A stretch of 64,000 bases of DNA. Source: Anagrus nilaparvatae. Taxonomy: Eukaryota > Arthropoda > Insecta > Hymenoptera > Mymaridae. The number at the start of each line of letters is the position of its first letter. Within the stretch, counting starts at the first letter, position 1. The notes beneath the pieces were generated by a model that searched no databases, was not told the DNA's origin, and was given only the letters and a program-made list of their open reading frames with translations. This document shows, one piece after another, positions 1-11,877 of the stretch. The DNA lies in assembly GCA_022575985.1 (NCBI GenBank), contig JAKSXM010000142.1, forward strand, positions 5,396,001-5,460,000, in the 5' to 3' direction. A program made the translations under genes and the position numbers.

Positions 1-99
1 CAAAGTGATAAATATAAAAAACCTGAAATAGTATTAAATTATGAATACTCTCAGAGAAGAAAAAAAACTAAACTATAAAAATGTACCCAATTTTTAACA

Positions 100-216
100 A
101 AAAACATGTTTATAGAAAGGGGGTACCTCGAGAGTCAAATGGGGTTAAATGAGACTTAGAATAATTTTAATTTAGGGACTTAGAAAAAACTGGGATTAGG
201 GACTTAGAATAACATA
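100..216. repeat. TTTAGGGACTTAGAATAA-type repeat, left part
   Basis: GACTTAGAATAAT-like units recur three times between about 150 and 211 and continue beyond MITE copy 1 at 590-640 (AACTTAGAATAATGC, AGACTTAAAATAATTTCG, TTTAGGGACCTAG). The same repeat appears inverted at 56990-57075. Confidence 0.6.
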
Positions 217-570
217 CACTGTAAAAAGTAGCTTTCTTTGATTCACAAAAAAAATAGAATATTTTCAAAAAATTAGTAATTTTTCGAAAAAAATCGTAAA
301 TTTACTAAATTTAGTATATTAACTAAAAATTTACAATTTTTGTTGTAAATTCACGAGAAAAATTGATAATTTACAATTTTTTTTCGAAAATTTACAAAAA
401 ATATTTGCTAATTTACAAATTTTTTCATAAATTCACAAGAAAAAATCGAGAATTCTCGAATTTGTTGTTAATATACTAAATTTAGTTTTACTATTATTTT
501 CGAAAATTTACTAATTTTTCGAAAATATTCTATTTTTTTTATGAATCTAAGAAAGTTACTTTTTACAGTG
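217..570. mobile_element. Palindromic MITE, CACTGTAAAAAG family, copy 1
   Basis: The terminal inverted repeats begin CACTGTAAAAAGTA and end TACTTTTTACAGTG, with TA on each side. The interior is itself built of small palindromes (TTTTCGAAAA, GAGAATTCTC, CTAAATTTAG), so the full 354 bp can fold as one long hairpin. It is inserted in the TTTAGGGACTTAG repeat. Confidence 0.9.
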
Positions 571-640
571 TAGGTTCATGAACTTAGAATAATGCAAGCT
601 TAGAGACTTAAAATAATTTCGATTTAGGGACCTAGACTGG
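571..640. repeat. TTTAGGGACTTAG repeat, part to the right of the MITE
   Basis: Continuation of the repeat at 100-216 after the insertion of MITE copy 1; it carries three more degenerate units. Confidence 0.55.
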
Positions 641-3149
641 GTACTATATGACATAAAATTTGATCGATAAATTGAGAGCCTAAGAAACTTTTTAAAATAA
701 CTGCCAGACCAATGTATAACTATTAAATGAAAGAAAAAAAGACTTAGAAATAGAAATCAATCAAACTAAAGACATTTAATTTTTTCCGCTATCCTTTTAA
801 TAGCAATAGCAAATAAAGTTTTATCTGTTTTTTTCTTCATACAAAAGGAAATTAGAAATCAATAAAGAAATTAATAACATAAGAAATAAAGCATAAAGCA
901 AAGAGAAGTAGGTATGCTTAAATTTAATCTTGAATAGTAATCATGAAAGTACAAATATTGAACGGAGAAGCTAGTTATATCTGTGTTATATAATATATAT
1001 TTGTGTCTTGGTTATTAAAGCTCTATTATATTCAAAACCAGTAAATACGGCTGACGACCGACAATGAGAATGCTGAATATTAAGATTTGGATAATAAAGA
1101 TGATTGAGCTACTTTGGATTAACTACTGAAATACGACATAATAATTTATTTCATTATGCAGTGGAAAAAATTTTTGTCTGTCTTCCTCTTTCACAATATA
1201 AGGAAATATTAGCCTACACAACCGGAAAAGAAATTTCAAATATAAAATAAATTTTTCCCTAGAGTAATATTAAAAACACATGTATTTTATTATTTTTCGC
1301 GCCCACCATTTATAACAGTTTTTAATAACTATTGCAATCCATTGTTTTCGTCAATGCGATATACCCACGTTTGAAATTTCTAATATTTATTAATGCATTT
1401 CCGTAAAGTCAATTAATTTTTAAAAAATTTTTAATATTTAAATTATGATTGACGTTTTATAAACTAGCGCAAATAAAATATTAATGATAAAATTTTTTTA
1501 TTGACATAATTAGTATTGGTATTTTTAAAAATATAATAAAATATTCATTATATGCTATCAAGATAATATAAACCAGTTAGATTGAATTTTAAGTGCTTTT
1601 CCATTATAGAAATGCTAAAAATCAAAATGTCATTTGAGTAAAAAAAAAAATAACGCAAATAATAATGTTCGGTCAATTTGATTGCTTGTACTCGGGTAAT
1701 TGAGCAAGAAAATAAATGTACTTGTGTATACGAATATATGCAAATATTTTGGCCAATAAAAAAAAAATTATTATTCACTCGAGTTACTTTTAAGAGGTTA
1801 AAAAAGGGAATAAATCCTTTTTAGTATTGTGTAGAATTTCTGTATATAATGTGGGCGTAAGACTGTCACATCGAGAAACCAAATAACGAATACCGCAAAT
1901 GTATTGCAGTAGTTAAGTTTCCTTGGCTATAAAAGTCCCACAAAATTAATACCCAAGTTTTGCTTTTTGCTTAATTTAATTTTTGCGCTCTCTAAGAAAT
2001 AAATTAGGGCAATAAAGTATCTTGTTCGAAGGAAAATGACTTCATATATACCGATGGATTTTTAAAATTCATATCGCGTTTAAAAAAATAAGTTAATTTC
2101 GTGACAAGTATATAATTTTAGCATGCATTGCCCTTTGCAAAGTTTTCTTTTAAAATTTATTCATCGGCTTGATAATCTGGTTGAACGAGTTATGAAAAAT
2201 AATAATTTACTTGGTTTTTACAAAAATATTGTACACAATATTAAGATTTATTTGAAAATTTTAAATTGGTTAAGGGCATTGTGGGTAAATTTATAATATA
2301 CCAATAAAATAAATATTACAACCTATAGCAAGTTTTCACCTTTTGTCCTTGGTCCATCAATGCATAATAAAATAACATGGGCTATAATTTTTTTCTCTCC
2401 AAAAGTATGTATTATACGAACGACTTCCATATACAGGATTGAAAGAAGGATACAACAAAGAAGAAAGAAAGAAGAGTCTTTCCATGCGTGGGATCTACAC
2501 CCACGATTATATACGATTCGAAACTATAAGTGCAAATATTTTTCTTTCCTTTATTATTATTACTTTTTAAAAGCCATTTTTTCAACTTTTAATCATTCTT
2601 ATCCATGACCGTTTGTTTACTTTTCTTATTTATGTGCAAATTTTACAATTAAAATAATATTTTTAATTCTTGATGCTTTATTTGGTGCCTTGTTGTTATG
2701 CATATTCCTAAAATCACAAACACCATTGATGTTTTTATTAAAACTAGAACAAAAGAAATTAATAAATCAAGAAAATTTTAGCAATAATAGGGTACAATGG
2801 CTATCAGAATAATTTGATATAAGCATATTTAGATTTGGTCCATATGGGGTTTTTGGCTCGCTGATCACAAATTTTAGGGATTTTTTTACGAAAAGTTAAT
2901 AGTATTTATTTATTTTCTGTGTAACTTATACATGTGTAAGTTGTATACAGGTTTATACATATAGGTTTTATTAATAATTAAACACAATAGTTCTTAACTT
3001 CTACATCAACTACAACAATATTCAATCCCGTTTTTACATAGTAATACAAAAATTTTTACATAATGAATTTCAACTTAAGTTTATCACACTCATACTTTAC
3101 ATTTACATAAAACACTCTATATATATAAACATATTAAACATTATTTTAA
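641..3149. other. Gene-free A+T-rich DNA
   Basis: No protein family, RNA gene or long repeat recognised. A copy of a TTTTTGG.TCGCTGATCAC-type motif lies at 2850-2876. Confidence 0.6.
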
Positions 3150-3640
3150 GTTTTTCCCTTACCCTCCCTTATAATTTTTTCTATTTCTATTGCATATTTG
3201 CATATCTCTTTAATCGGTTTTTCTGTTATCGCTTGTCTAACCACCTCCCCCCAGTATCTACTTGTGAATCCCATTTTTTCTTTCCATTCTTCTAAGTCAT
3301 TTACAATGTTTAGTCGAATTTTTTTCTAGCCTCGGTGCAAGCCCAGATGTGATTAAAGGTTTCTTCCTCTAACTTGCACATTCTACATTTTGTATCTACA
3401 AATCCTTTCCTTCCCCCCCCCCCTTTGAATATTGGATAAATTCTTGCTATTCTCAAAGAGTGGATCATCTTCTCTTCCTTCCACATTTCCTGCAAAATGC
3501 TAATTAATTCCCAGCAATCTGGTAAATTTTTTAAGAATTCTGCGGTGATTCCATCCTCGCCCGCTGCCTTCCCATTTTTCAGCCTTTTAATTTCCTTGGC
3601 TATTTCTAACTTTGATAGATTCTCATACGAAAAGTTAATA
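3150..3640 (-). pseudogene. Internally deleted non-LTR retrotransposon fragment
   Basis: Read on the minus strand from 3640, the fragment begins with the classic RT thumb/finger motif (LKNGKAAGEDGITAEFLKN, about 3590-3535). It continues through the LQEMWKEEKM..RIARIYPIFKGGG segment that precedes the RT core. It then jumps, across a run of about ten C on the plus strand (3413-3422), directly to a C-terminal CCHC-like zinc motif (KCRMCKLEEETFNHIWAC) and the tail to about 3150. Several hundred residues of RT core are missing. A MITE begins at 3646, immediately next to it. Confidence 0.75.
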
Positions 3641-3645
3641 TTTTA

Positions 3646-4011
3646 CACTGTAAAATATAAATTTCTTGGATTCACAAAAAAAATAGAATATTTTCGAGAA
3701 ATTAGTAATTTTTCGAAGAAAATCGTAAGTTTACTAAATTTAGTATATTAACTAAAAATTTGAGTATTTCCAATTTTTTTTGCAAATTCACGAGAAAAAT
3801 TGATAATTTATAATTTTTTTTCGAAAATTTACAAAAAATATTTGCTAATTTACAAATTTTTTCTTAAATTCACAAAAAAAAATCGAGAATTCTCAGATTT
3901 GTTGTTAATATACTAAATTTAGTAAATTACGATTATTTTTGAAAATTTACTAATTTTTCGAAAATTTTCTATTTTTTTTTTGTGAATATAAGAAAGTTAC
4001 TTTTTACAGTG
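3646..4011. mobile_element. Palindromic MITE, copy 2
   Basis: 366 bp with a decayed left end (CACTGTAAAATATAAATTTC) and an intact right end; TA on both sides. The interior matches copies 1 and 8 (the short subtype, with the TATTTGCTAATTTAC segment). It abuts the LINE fragment. Confidence 0.88.
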
Positions 4012-4364
4012 TATGTATTAATCAATTCGTGATCAGCGACCAAAAAATCCTATTGCAGACCAAAGCTCATGACGGCTAGTAACTCACGGAGAAAAGTATT
4101 TTGTTTATTTTACAAAATTATTTTTAGTAAAACGGGGGTTAATTTTAATAACAAATAAATTTTGTAAATTTCCCAAATATAATGTTAGTAACTATTATCA
4201 AAAAATCAACAACTGAAGTATAGCCTTGAAAATATAAGTTTGTCTTGAATAATTAATGCTTAAAAAAATTAATAAATAATAAAAAATAATATCTCAAGAG
4301 AATTATAAGATAAAATTTATATTAAATTATAAAAATTTGTATGCATGAATATTGAAAAAAAAAA
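4012..4364. other. Gene-free DNA after MITE copy 2
   Basis: It contains an inverted copy of the GATCAGCGACCAAAAAATCC motif at 4025-4050; nothing else recognised. Confidence 0.55.
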
Positions 4365-4695
4365 CTAAATTTTTGATATTAAATAACCAAAATTTTTATA
4401 ATTAAATAAGGGGACCAACTTTTTTAATAATAAAAAACTGCAAATTTTTTTTCCATGGAACCATCGTTCAATTTGGTAATTAGATATTATGAATAGTAAA
4501 TTTTTTGAAAATAGGTAACCAAAAGTTTGGTATTTACGTAAAGGAAACCAATTTTCTGGTTATAAATTATTGAAAATTTTGTTTTTATGGAGCCACAGTT
4601 TAATTTGGTACTCAGGTATTATAAATGCCATTTTTTGTTATTAGATAACCAAAAGTTTGGTACATAAGCAAAGAAACCATATTTTCTGATAATAA
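4365..4695. repeat. Short tandem repeat, period about 130 bp
   Basis: ACCAAAAGTTTGGTA occurs at 4518 and 4648 in two copies of a 130-bp unit, preceded by a more degenerate third unit. Each contains a CCA..GTT(C/T)AATTTGGTA block. No coding frame. Confidence 0.6.
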
Positions 4696-6845
4696 ATATC
4701 GCTTACTTTGAACTTACTGATATATTTTGAAACTTGAATAAATGTAAAAAGAAAATTAAAATATTTTTTGAGATAAATTTTAAGGATAAAAAAATGATTT
4801 GCGCGTACGTAGGAAAAACTAGAATTGGTAAGTGCGTTATATAAGTATAAATGTCAAGATTTATATAAAGATATGTAGTTCAAGCAAATATTTAAAATAT
4901 CTATAAATCATAATTATAAAACGTAATGTCAGTTAAAAGGATAGTGATTTTGTCGAGGAAAAAATTGCACGCATATACAGTCTTCAACTTGTTTACCGCC
5001 ACACCTCTGTATTTATTTGTTGAAAGTTTAGAATACAAATATTTTACGCTATACTGTTGGTGCTATAATGTGAAATAGATTTTAAAAACATAATCAAATA
5101 TTAAATTATGTAAATTATTCTTGTCACGTACGTAGAGTAAAACTGGTTGAAAAAATTCTCTGAATTACCAATATTTAAGCTGGCAAAATAAATCATTTTT
5201 ATTGTTAATCTAACACTTTATCACATTAATTATCATAAAATATTTAAATTACTTAATTCTTTGTATTTTATTCCATAAATTCAAAATTATTTTTCATGAT
5301 AAATTTATTACTCAGTGTGCAAAACCCTTATTACCTGCCGACTCGAATTTCCAATTTTCTTTTACCTGAATGTCAGCGTCTTATGTTCTTTTTTATATCT
5401 TACACTTGGATCTAATGCTACTTGAGAAGCCAAATCTTAAAAGTAAAATTCAAGAGTAAGTGTTAACACATCCTCTATAAAAAAGTTCTTGCTCGTTTTA
5501 CATACAAAAGAAAATTTTAGTTTTATTAATATTAATTGCAATAAAACTGCTAATATTTATAATTCAATTTTCTTTTATATATCAGTTTACCACATTGAAA
5601 ATATCATAATAATTGGCTCACTGTTGAAAGAGGAAAGTTTTATTATTTTTTAAAGTTGATTTTAGATTCCAAAAAATAAAAGCCTTTAATTTTAGTCAAT
5701 TTTGACCATTAAAAATTCAATTTCTTTCTCAGGTGCATTTACACCTTTTAAAAAATTCTACCCCGAGGTTCTTAGCACTTTAATTTTCTTAAATTTTTCA
5801 TGAGCACAAAAGTAAAAAAAAAAAATATTATTTATGAAAATTAAAAAAAGGTGCGCAAGTGTAACATGCAAGATGCATCTTTTAAAATAATACCCGACTA
5901 TATAAATTGTTGTAATGTTACGATTATGATTAATTCATGGTAATATAAAGTTTCTTGAATCAGTCGTGTAAAAGGCTTTTATTGTAAATGGAGAAAGAGA
6001 GAAGAAACCGATCATGTTATGATTAATGCATACAAGCTGATCACCCTTTGGCTTTTTATCTGCTTTGCACTTATTCGCGTATGAAATCATTTTAAATTAC
6101 ACAAGTTCATTTAAATATCACTTTACAAAGTGGCTATAAATTTTTAATTTAACCAAGATTTTTTTTTCAAACTCCTATCTCAGGCGTATCTTATCAATTT
6201 AAAATAGAGCAATGATTAAATAAAAGTTAACGTACGATATCGATGTAGATTAATTATCGTCAATAAGAAATACAAACAAAAAGCTGAATAAAGAAAAAAG
6301 TTATGAAAATTAATGGCTCTGCAACGACAAACCATTGTTTTTTGAGGGGTAAGAGAAAAGGACTATTTATTACACTAGTAGCATGCCACCCACTTACAAT
6401 TTCCTTTTATTCCAATAAATTAATTAAATTGTAAATATGTAAATTATAATCGTATGATATATAGCTAAAGAAAATTTATACTTAACCGTATCTAATATTC
6501 CGAGACGAAATTCAGCATCTTGAGTTACACGAGTTACACCTCAGCAGTATGTATGCATAAATTTTATAATCCTCTTGCTTTCTCTATCTTTTTATTTACA
6601 TATATCAATTTTTTCAACTCTCAAAGCAAATTGAAATATATTATTAATGTTGTCTTTAATTAACTTGCAAAAACACCATTTCCAATTTTATGCGTAACGA
6701 ATCAAGTATTAAATTATTTTCCCATATTTTCTTAAAAAACAAATAAATATCATAATATAGTTTTATTTTTTATGTAATTTTAGTTATTAAATATTAAAAT
6801 TTATCTTTAATTCTTAAAATAAATAATTTTTGAAAAATCTAGGGT
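4696..6845. other. Gene-free A+T-rich DNA
   Basis: No coding signature or clear repeat seen on either strand. Confidence 0.6.
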
Positions 6846-7271
6846 ATGGTAACAAATTTTATATATTTTGTCATTTCGTGTTTTTTGGTGAAATTGCGAG
6901 CGACCAAGGGATTTTTTTTAAAAATCGGATTTAAAAAAAGAAAATCAATACAATATAAACAAAGGATTGTTGATGTACCTCAAATAATTGCAGCACACAC
7001 GGCTTTCATTGAAGAGACAAATTACCACAGTGAGTCAGTCTTTTGTGTCAATTATACGAAACAGATCCAAGCCTCTCAACTTACCAAGAGATTACGCGTG
7101 AATTTCTTTTTATTGCTGAATATATTAATATATTACCCAAACGTAAACTCAAAAGATTTTATAACCTTGAAGAATTTAAGCAGTCAAAAAATCAACTTTT
7201 TAGTCATCTGGAATACAACCTGTGCAGATATGAATTCCAATGCATACGTGTATAAATTGAAAGGATTATAA
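6846..7271 (+). other. Uncharacterised 141-codon open frame, doubtful gene
   Basis: This is one of the longest uninterrupted frames outside recognised genes. The product is not recognised: hydrophobic start, then a Lys/Arg-rich part. A second frame overlaps its 3' half (7043-7255), which argues against a single real coding frame unless one has shifted. At this A+T content a frame of this length can arise by chance. Confidence 0.15.
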
Positions 7272-7369
7272 AAAAATGTTCGATTTATATTTGCAAAGAG
7301 ATGCGTATGCAATCTTTGGTTCTCACAAACTTTTTTTCAATCCTTGTACATGTAGGTATGTAACGTGAG

Positions 7370-7495
7370 AGATAAAAGAGGCAGGAGGAGGCGTAGGCGG
7401 GCCACGCGACCGAACGGGTTCCTGAAGCAGCCTCGCCTTTGTGCATCAGGGTTCATAAGAAATAATACAGCGTGGAAGCCGGCTTTCTCTTGAAA
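7370..7495. other. Isolated GC-rich island
   Basis: A stretch of about 125 bp (GAGGCAGGAGGAGGCGTAGG, GGCCACGCGACCGAACGGG, GCCTCGCC) is strikingly richer in G+C than anything around it. It has overlapping open frames on the minus strand but no recognisable domain. It could be an untranslated first exon, a promoter, or a recent insertion. Confidence 0.4.
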
Positions 7496-7819
7496 CCAAA
7501 AGAAATAAAGTGTAACTTGTAATAAGAGTGATAAAGATAACAAGATATTTACATTTAGGTATAGCAAAGAACAGTACTGGCAAAGAAATTTTTTTTATTA
7601 AAAGTAATGTAGAGCGAAAATTTTTACCAAACAATCAAAATGTTATCTTGATAAACTGAATTATTTCACATGTTTATTGATAATATCAATGAGCGGATAA
7701 ATATACAATTTCTGCAGCTTCCTTAACGTAATAATAATCTAAGAGACTAAAATGAGAATTATTTATTTGAACATAAGGGTTGGGTTGGTAATTAATTCGT
7801 TTAATATTAACATACCCTG

Positions 7820-8140
7820 GAAGACCATTATTAAGCTTATGAAAATCTTTTCTTTAGGATTAAATCAACCCTTTAAAAAGGGTTTATTCTACTAAAATCT
7901 CTTTGCTTTTATATTATTAAATTTTTCCGCTGGGAAAATAAAATTTTCAAAATTTGCAGGCTTTAAATTGTTTATCTTGAATTCTAGGCAGCAGACCATT
8001 ATGAAATCAATGAAAACCTATTTATTAGGTTTCAAAACAACCCCTAAAATTTTTTTTTCTAGTTAAATCTATTTGTTTTATATTAATAAATTTTCCCTCT
8101 GGAAAAATTAATTTCCTAAATTTGCAGGCTTTAAATTGTG
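7820..8140. repeat. Tandem duplication, period 168 bp
   Basis: GCAGGCTTTAAATTGT recurs at 7956 and 8124, and GACCATTATTAAG-like and CTAAAATCT-like blocks recur at the same spacing. Two diverged copies. Confidence 0.6.
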
Positions 8141-8733
8141 AGTGAACATTTTTATTAGGTACATAAGGTACATAAAGATTTGAAATTTTATTTGGTATAG
8201 GAATGGGTAAAAGTAGAGTAAATTGAAAAAAACTCTGGAAAATACGATTTTTACCTGAAAAAAACTGCTCTGGGGATATTTTTGTTTTTTATGGAATTCA
8301 TCTTTGAATAATATTTCAAATTGATTCCGTTTTTAACATTTTTAGTAACTCGCACTTCGATTTACAATCATTTTAAGCCTGCCAAAAATTTAAAAACCTA
8401 CTCTATTTTTCGTAATTTCATTCAAATATTTTTTAATTCCAGAAATAAGTTGATGTTAAAGATATATTGTAGGTATATTATCTAATAAAGAAAATAAAAA
8501 GTTATAAAGTTTAATTATGACTATATCAAGTTTATTTAAATGACGTAAATAACAATTGCATGAAAACAATTAAAAAATACTTATTTATCAAAAATAATGA
8601 TTTATTACTACGTCAAGGAATTCAAAAAATAAAAAAAATTTTATTCCTCCATTTTAAAATTTCCCTAAAAATGTTACAGTCCATCATTTTCTATCCTCAT
8701 AAGCTTTCTTTAACAATAGGTTTTATAAAAAAA
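8141..8733. other. Downstream region of the EcKinase gene
   Basis: Region 3' of the kinase stop codon. A/T-rich, with several ATAAAA-type sequences that could serve as polyadenylation signals, none decisive. Confidence 0.5.
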
Positions 8734-10915
8734 TCAGTCAATTAATTCAAAATTTTCTTCTTGATTTATTAATTCAATAGCTGCATCAGTAATGCTCTTT
8801 TTATAAAATGCATTTTTTTCCATTTCTTCGATAACGCAATCGTTGTTTTCTCTCAAACAAAATTTCACTATATTCTCCGAATTACCTTTAAACTCATTTA
8901 TGAAACTTTGTTCCAATAAAATTAACGGAAAATCAGCAACAGCAAAAGCTTGGCCGAAAAATCTTGTTTCTTCATATTCCTCTAAAAATTCTTCAAAAGT
9001 TGGTAGTTCAAAATCAGGTTTATAAGATTTTATTGTTTCATTGAATTCGTCGTGATATGCTCTCAAAGCATCATTTTCATATTTTTTTCGCATTTCCTGA
9101 CTCGTGCACATATATATCAATTGAGCAAGATCGCAAGTCCTTTCTGCGTATCTCGTGAATTGGAAATCAATGAGTATAGCATTTGGAGGGCTTGAATTGT
9201 CAAACATAATATTGTTTCTCCAGGAATCTCCATGGCAAAGTACACGGTGGTTGCCAGTACGGCGAGATAAATATTTGCATATTTTTAAAAATATTTTATT
9301 AACATTTTTGTAAGATATTCCGTTGGCTTGAGCAATTTTTTCGAGTAAATCGGTAAATAACATGTTAAATCCTAATTCCTTAGAAAAATGTTCAGAAAAT
9401 ACTCTTTCTAAACAAGCGAGTGGATAAATTTCTCCTAGAGGTTTCCCTGTAAAGTATAAAGAATTTTATTTTGCAAATCAACCGATCACCAGCAACGCGA
9501 CGCGACCACATCCCACTTGAGCTTTTTCAAGTCAAAATTTTATCAAAAGTTGTAAGCAATAATGGTTTTCGAACTAAAGACTTATGAATTATTTAGTTTA
9601 TTAATCGTTTTTGGTGTAAAAATATTCAGAAATGATTTACAAGAGGTGGAATTATGAAAAACAAGCCTTTTTAATATCCTATTTTCCGGCAAAAATGGGC
9701 CAGTACCTTATATTTCTGAAAATTATTGTTATTTTTAATTTCAAAATTTATGCCAGGGGTTTTTGAGGTTACTAACTCCAAATATAAAAAATTATAAAAT
9801 TTAATCTATAGGTGGATGTCTATATAAATAAGGGCTACAAGGGGTAAAAATTTAGAGTTTGGAGAATTATCATAACATGATAATAAAATATAGCTATAAG
9901 GAGATTTTCTTTTCTACCCCTTGATTAAGTTTATTTTTTTTGAAGCCAGTGATCAAAAAACCCCTGGTATTAAATAAAACATTTTTAAAAAAATGGATTT
10001 TTACATTTTTTAACTGCTAGTTTATATGATTTCCTACCCCTAGATTAAATGTTATGATTTTTTGGTATCATATTTGGAATTAACTACCTCGAAAACCCCC
10101 GGATGTAAATTTTGGGCCAAAAATACAAATAAGTTTCAGAAGTATAATGAACTGGCAGACTTTGGCCGAAAATGGGGTAAAAAGGTTTGCAGTTAATAAT
10201 TTTACCCTTTGTAGAACTTTTATAAAAATTTTTACACTAAATTACTTCCAATTTTTTAAAAAGTTTTAATCTAAAATCAAGTGGCACGTTTTCAATATGA
10301 AATTATTCCAAAACTAATTTAATAAGTGATTATTACAGCTAAGAAAATATTTGGTCTACTATTCTTTTTTCTAAGGTCAAAGTTTAACATTAACGAACCT
10401 AATTTATTTTCTGCCAAAATCGAGGCTGCATGAAGTCTTGCTTGAGCTTTTACCGCTGCTACTAATTTGTCCCTATCAAGAAATATGGATTCATTCATGT
10501 GAAAACCATTAAGCCTTAGATCCTCTAATACGAGGGTTTTATCATCTGCGTGATAACATTGAGGTATAAATTTTTTTATGCCTGGACATGCTTCATAAAA
10601 ATGTGGAACAACCTTATTGAAAAATTCAGATTCTTGAACGAAAACACCAGTCTTTTCCATGTACTCTAATTGAAATGGATGTCCTTCTCGAGGAAAAATT
10701 TTAATGAAAAATCTTTTATTTTTTGATTCATTTTTGTCTTTAACCTCGATATCCAACGTAAAATGATCGCCCAAGAAACCAAGTTTTTCACTACTGTAAG
10801 ATTTTCGTTCATATTTAATAAGTTGAGCGTCTGGATTAAAAGCTTTTTTTATAACTGCGTTTATAATTTTTGACAATGCTTCTTCTGAGACAACATCTTC
10901 TTTGTTTTCCGACAT
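8734..10915 (-). CDS. EcKinase / CHK kinase-like protein, two exons, complete
   Basis: Member of the ecdysteroid-kinase-like family (EcKinase, CHK kinase-like), cytosolic small-molecule kinases that in insects phosphorylate ecdysteroids or are linked to detoxification; the substrate here cannot be told. Exon 1 is 10915-10399 and exon 2 is 9446-8734, joined by a 952-bp GT..AG intron with phase 1 at both sides (donor after TTAG at 10399, acceptor TTTACAG before 9446). The product is 409 residues, the usual family length. Seen: candidate ATP-site Lys in FFIKIF (residue 72), VLEDL (129-133), LHAAS (161-165), the catalytic HGDSW..N motif at 244-250, and the metal-binding DFQ at 266-268. The start is the ATG at 10915; the frame runs four codons further upstream only to a GTG. 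The frame is intact, so the gene is probably functional. The intron contains a foldback repeat. Family call is firm; the exact splice sites are inferred from motif and phase. Confidence 0.88.
9666..10185. repeat. Foldback (inverted-repeat) element inside EcKinase intron
   Basis: The left arm (about 9666-9811) and the right arm (about 10040-10185) are imperfect reverse complements of about 140 bp each. Both contain a GGTTTTTGAGGT-like core, and the outer ends read CCTTTTTA and its complement. The middle holds further copies of a 'CTACCCCT' motif. No open frame is present, so it is a non-autonomous foldback or an old MITE. Confidence 0.7.
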
Positions 10916-11877
10916 TTTTTTATACACACTGAGCGTGACGAATACACTAAAAAAATTTTTGTGACAAGCAAAATTAAATTGAAAAAAATATATATCTTAA
11001 TATTCTTAGTGATAAGCAAACAATCGCATGATAATTTACAAATTTTGTTATTTTTTTTAAATATATTTTTGTGAACTTGAGCTGTCGCGATTAAATTTTT
11101 ATCGAGTTTATAAAGAATTTTATTTTCAAATATAATCTCTGTTTTTTCGATATAAAGTGAATTTGTCTTTAACTAATCATTTTTCTAAATAGAATATAAT
11201 AATTTTGCTATAATATTAAAAATTTTAAATACATGAAAATCCAAAAATCCCGTGATTAATTTTACCTTACCTGTGTAATGTTCGGTATTTTGGCTAGTTT
11301 TAATGAGAAGACTTTGTATTTTATGTTAAAAATCAAGTTACTATTTATTAAATTTTTAATGTAAGTTATTCGAAAGCTAGATACTAAGTCACTCGTTTCG
11401 TTGATGGCATCTGGCGATGTCCTCGGAATTCTCCCTTCTTAATCTTTAATGAAAAGTCAATTGCTTCCAGCTGGATCGTTGCTCTGGATCCTTGCCGGAA
11501 ATTCCAAGACTTAACATTTAGATATAAATTTCATTTAATGATTAACAGATTTGTATTTAATATAATTTTGTTCGTTAAAATATTCTCATGTAAATTTTAC
11601 ATTATTTTTATGTATTTAATACTTTAGGCAATATTTTATAATATTCGCGATATATATATTATTGAAAAATTGTAGGGCGTATAAGCACCGGGTTTTATGA
11701 TCTTAATATGATGAGATATTTTACATATTACATAATTAGAATTACTTGATTTACTTTGAAATTAAATTCACGTCTTTTGTCGGTTTTAACGATTTTAAAT
11801 AGAAGTTACTAAATAACCATATACCAACACATATTCATACAATATAATATGTATCTAGCACAATTTTACTATTATTT
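10916..11877. other. Upstream region of the EcKinase gene
   Basis: It contains the promoter side of the minus-strand kinase. A TCAGTG initiator-like site lies at 10932-10927, only 12 bp before the ATG. No other gene seen before the satellite starts. Confidence 0.5.

Noticed and set aside
2490..2520. GCGTGGGATCTACACCCACG hairpin-like stretch as an RNA gene
   Set aside because: The short stem has no tRNA or snRNA signature and no flanking promoter elements.
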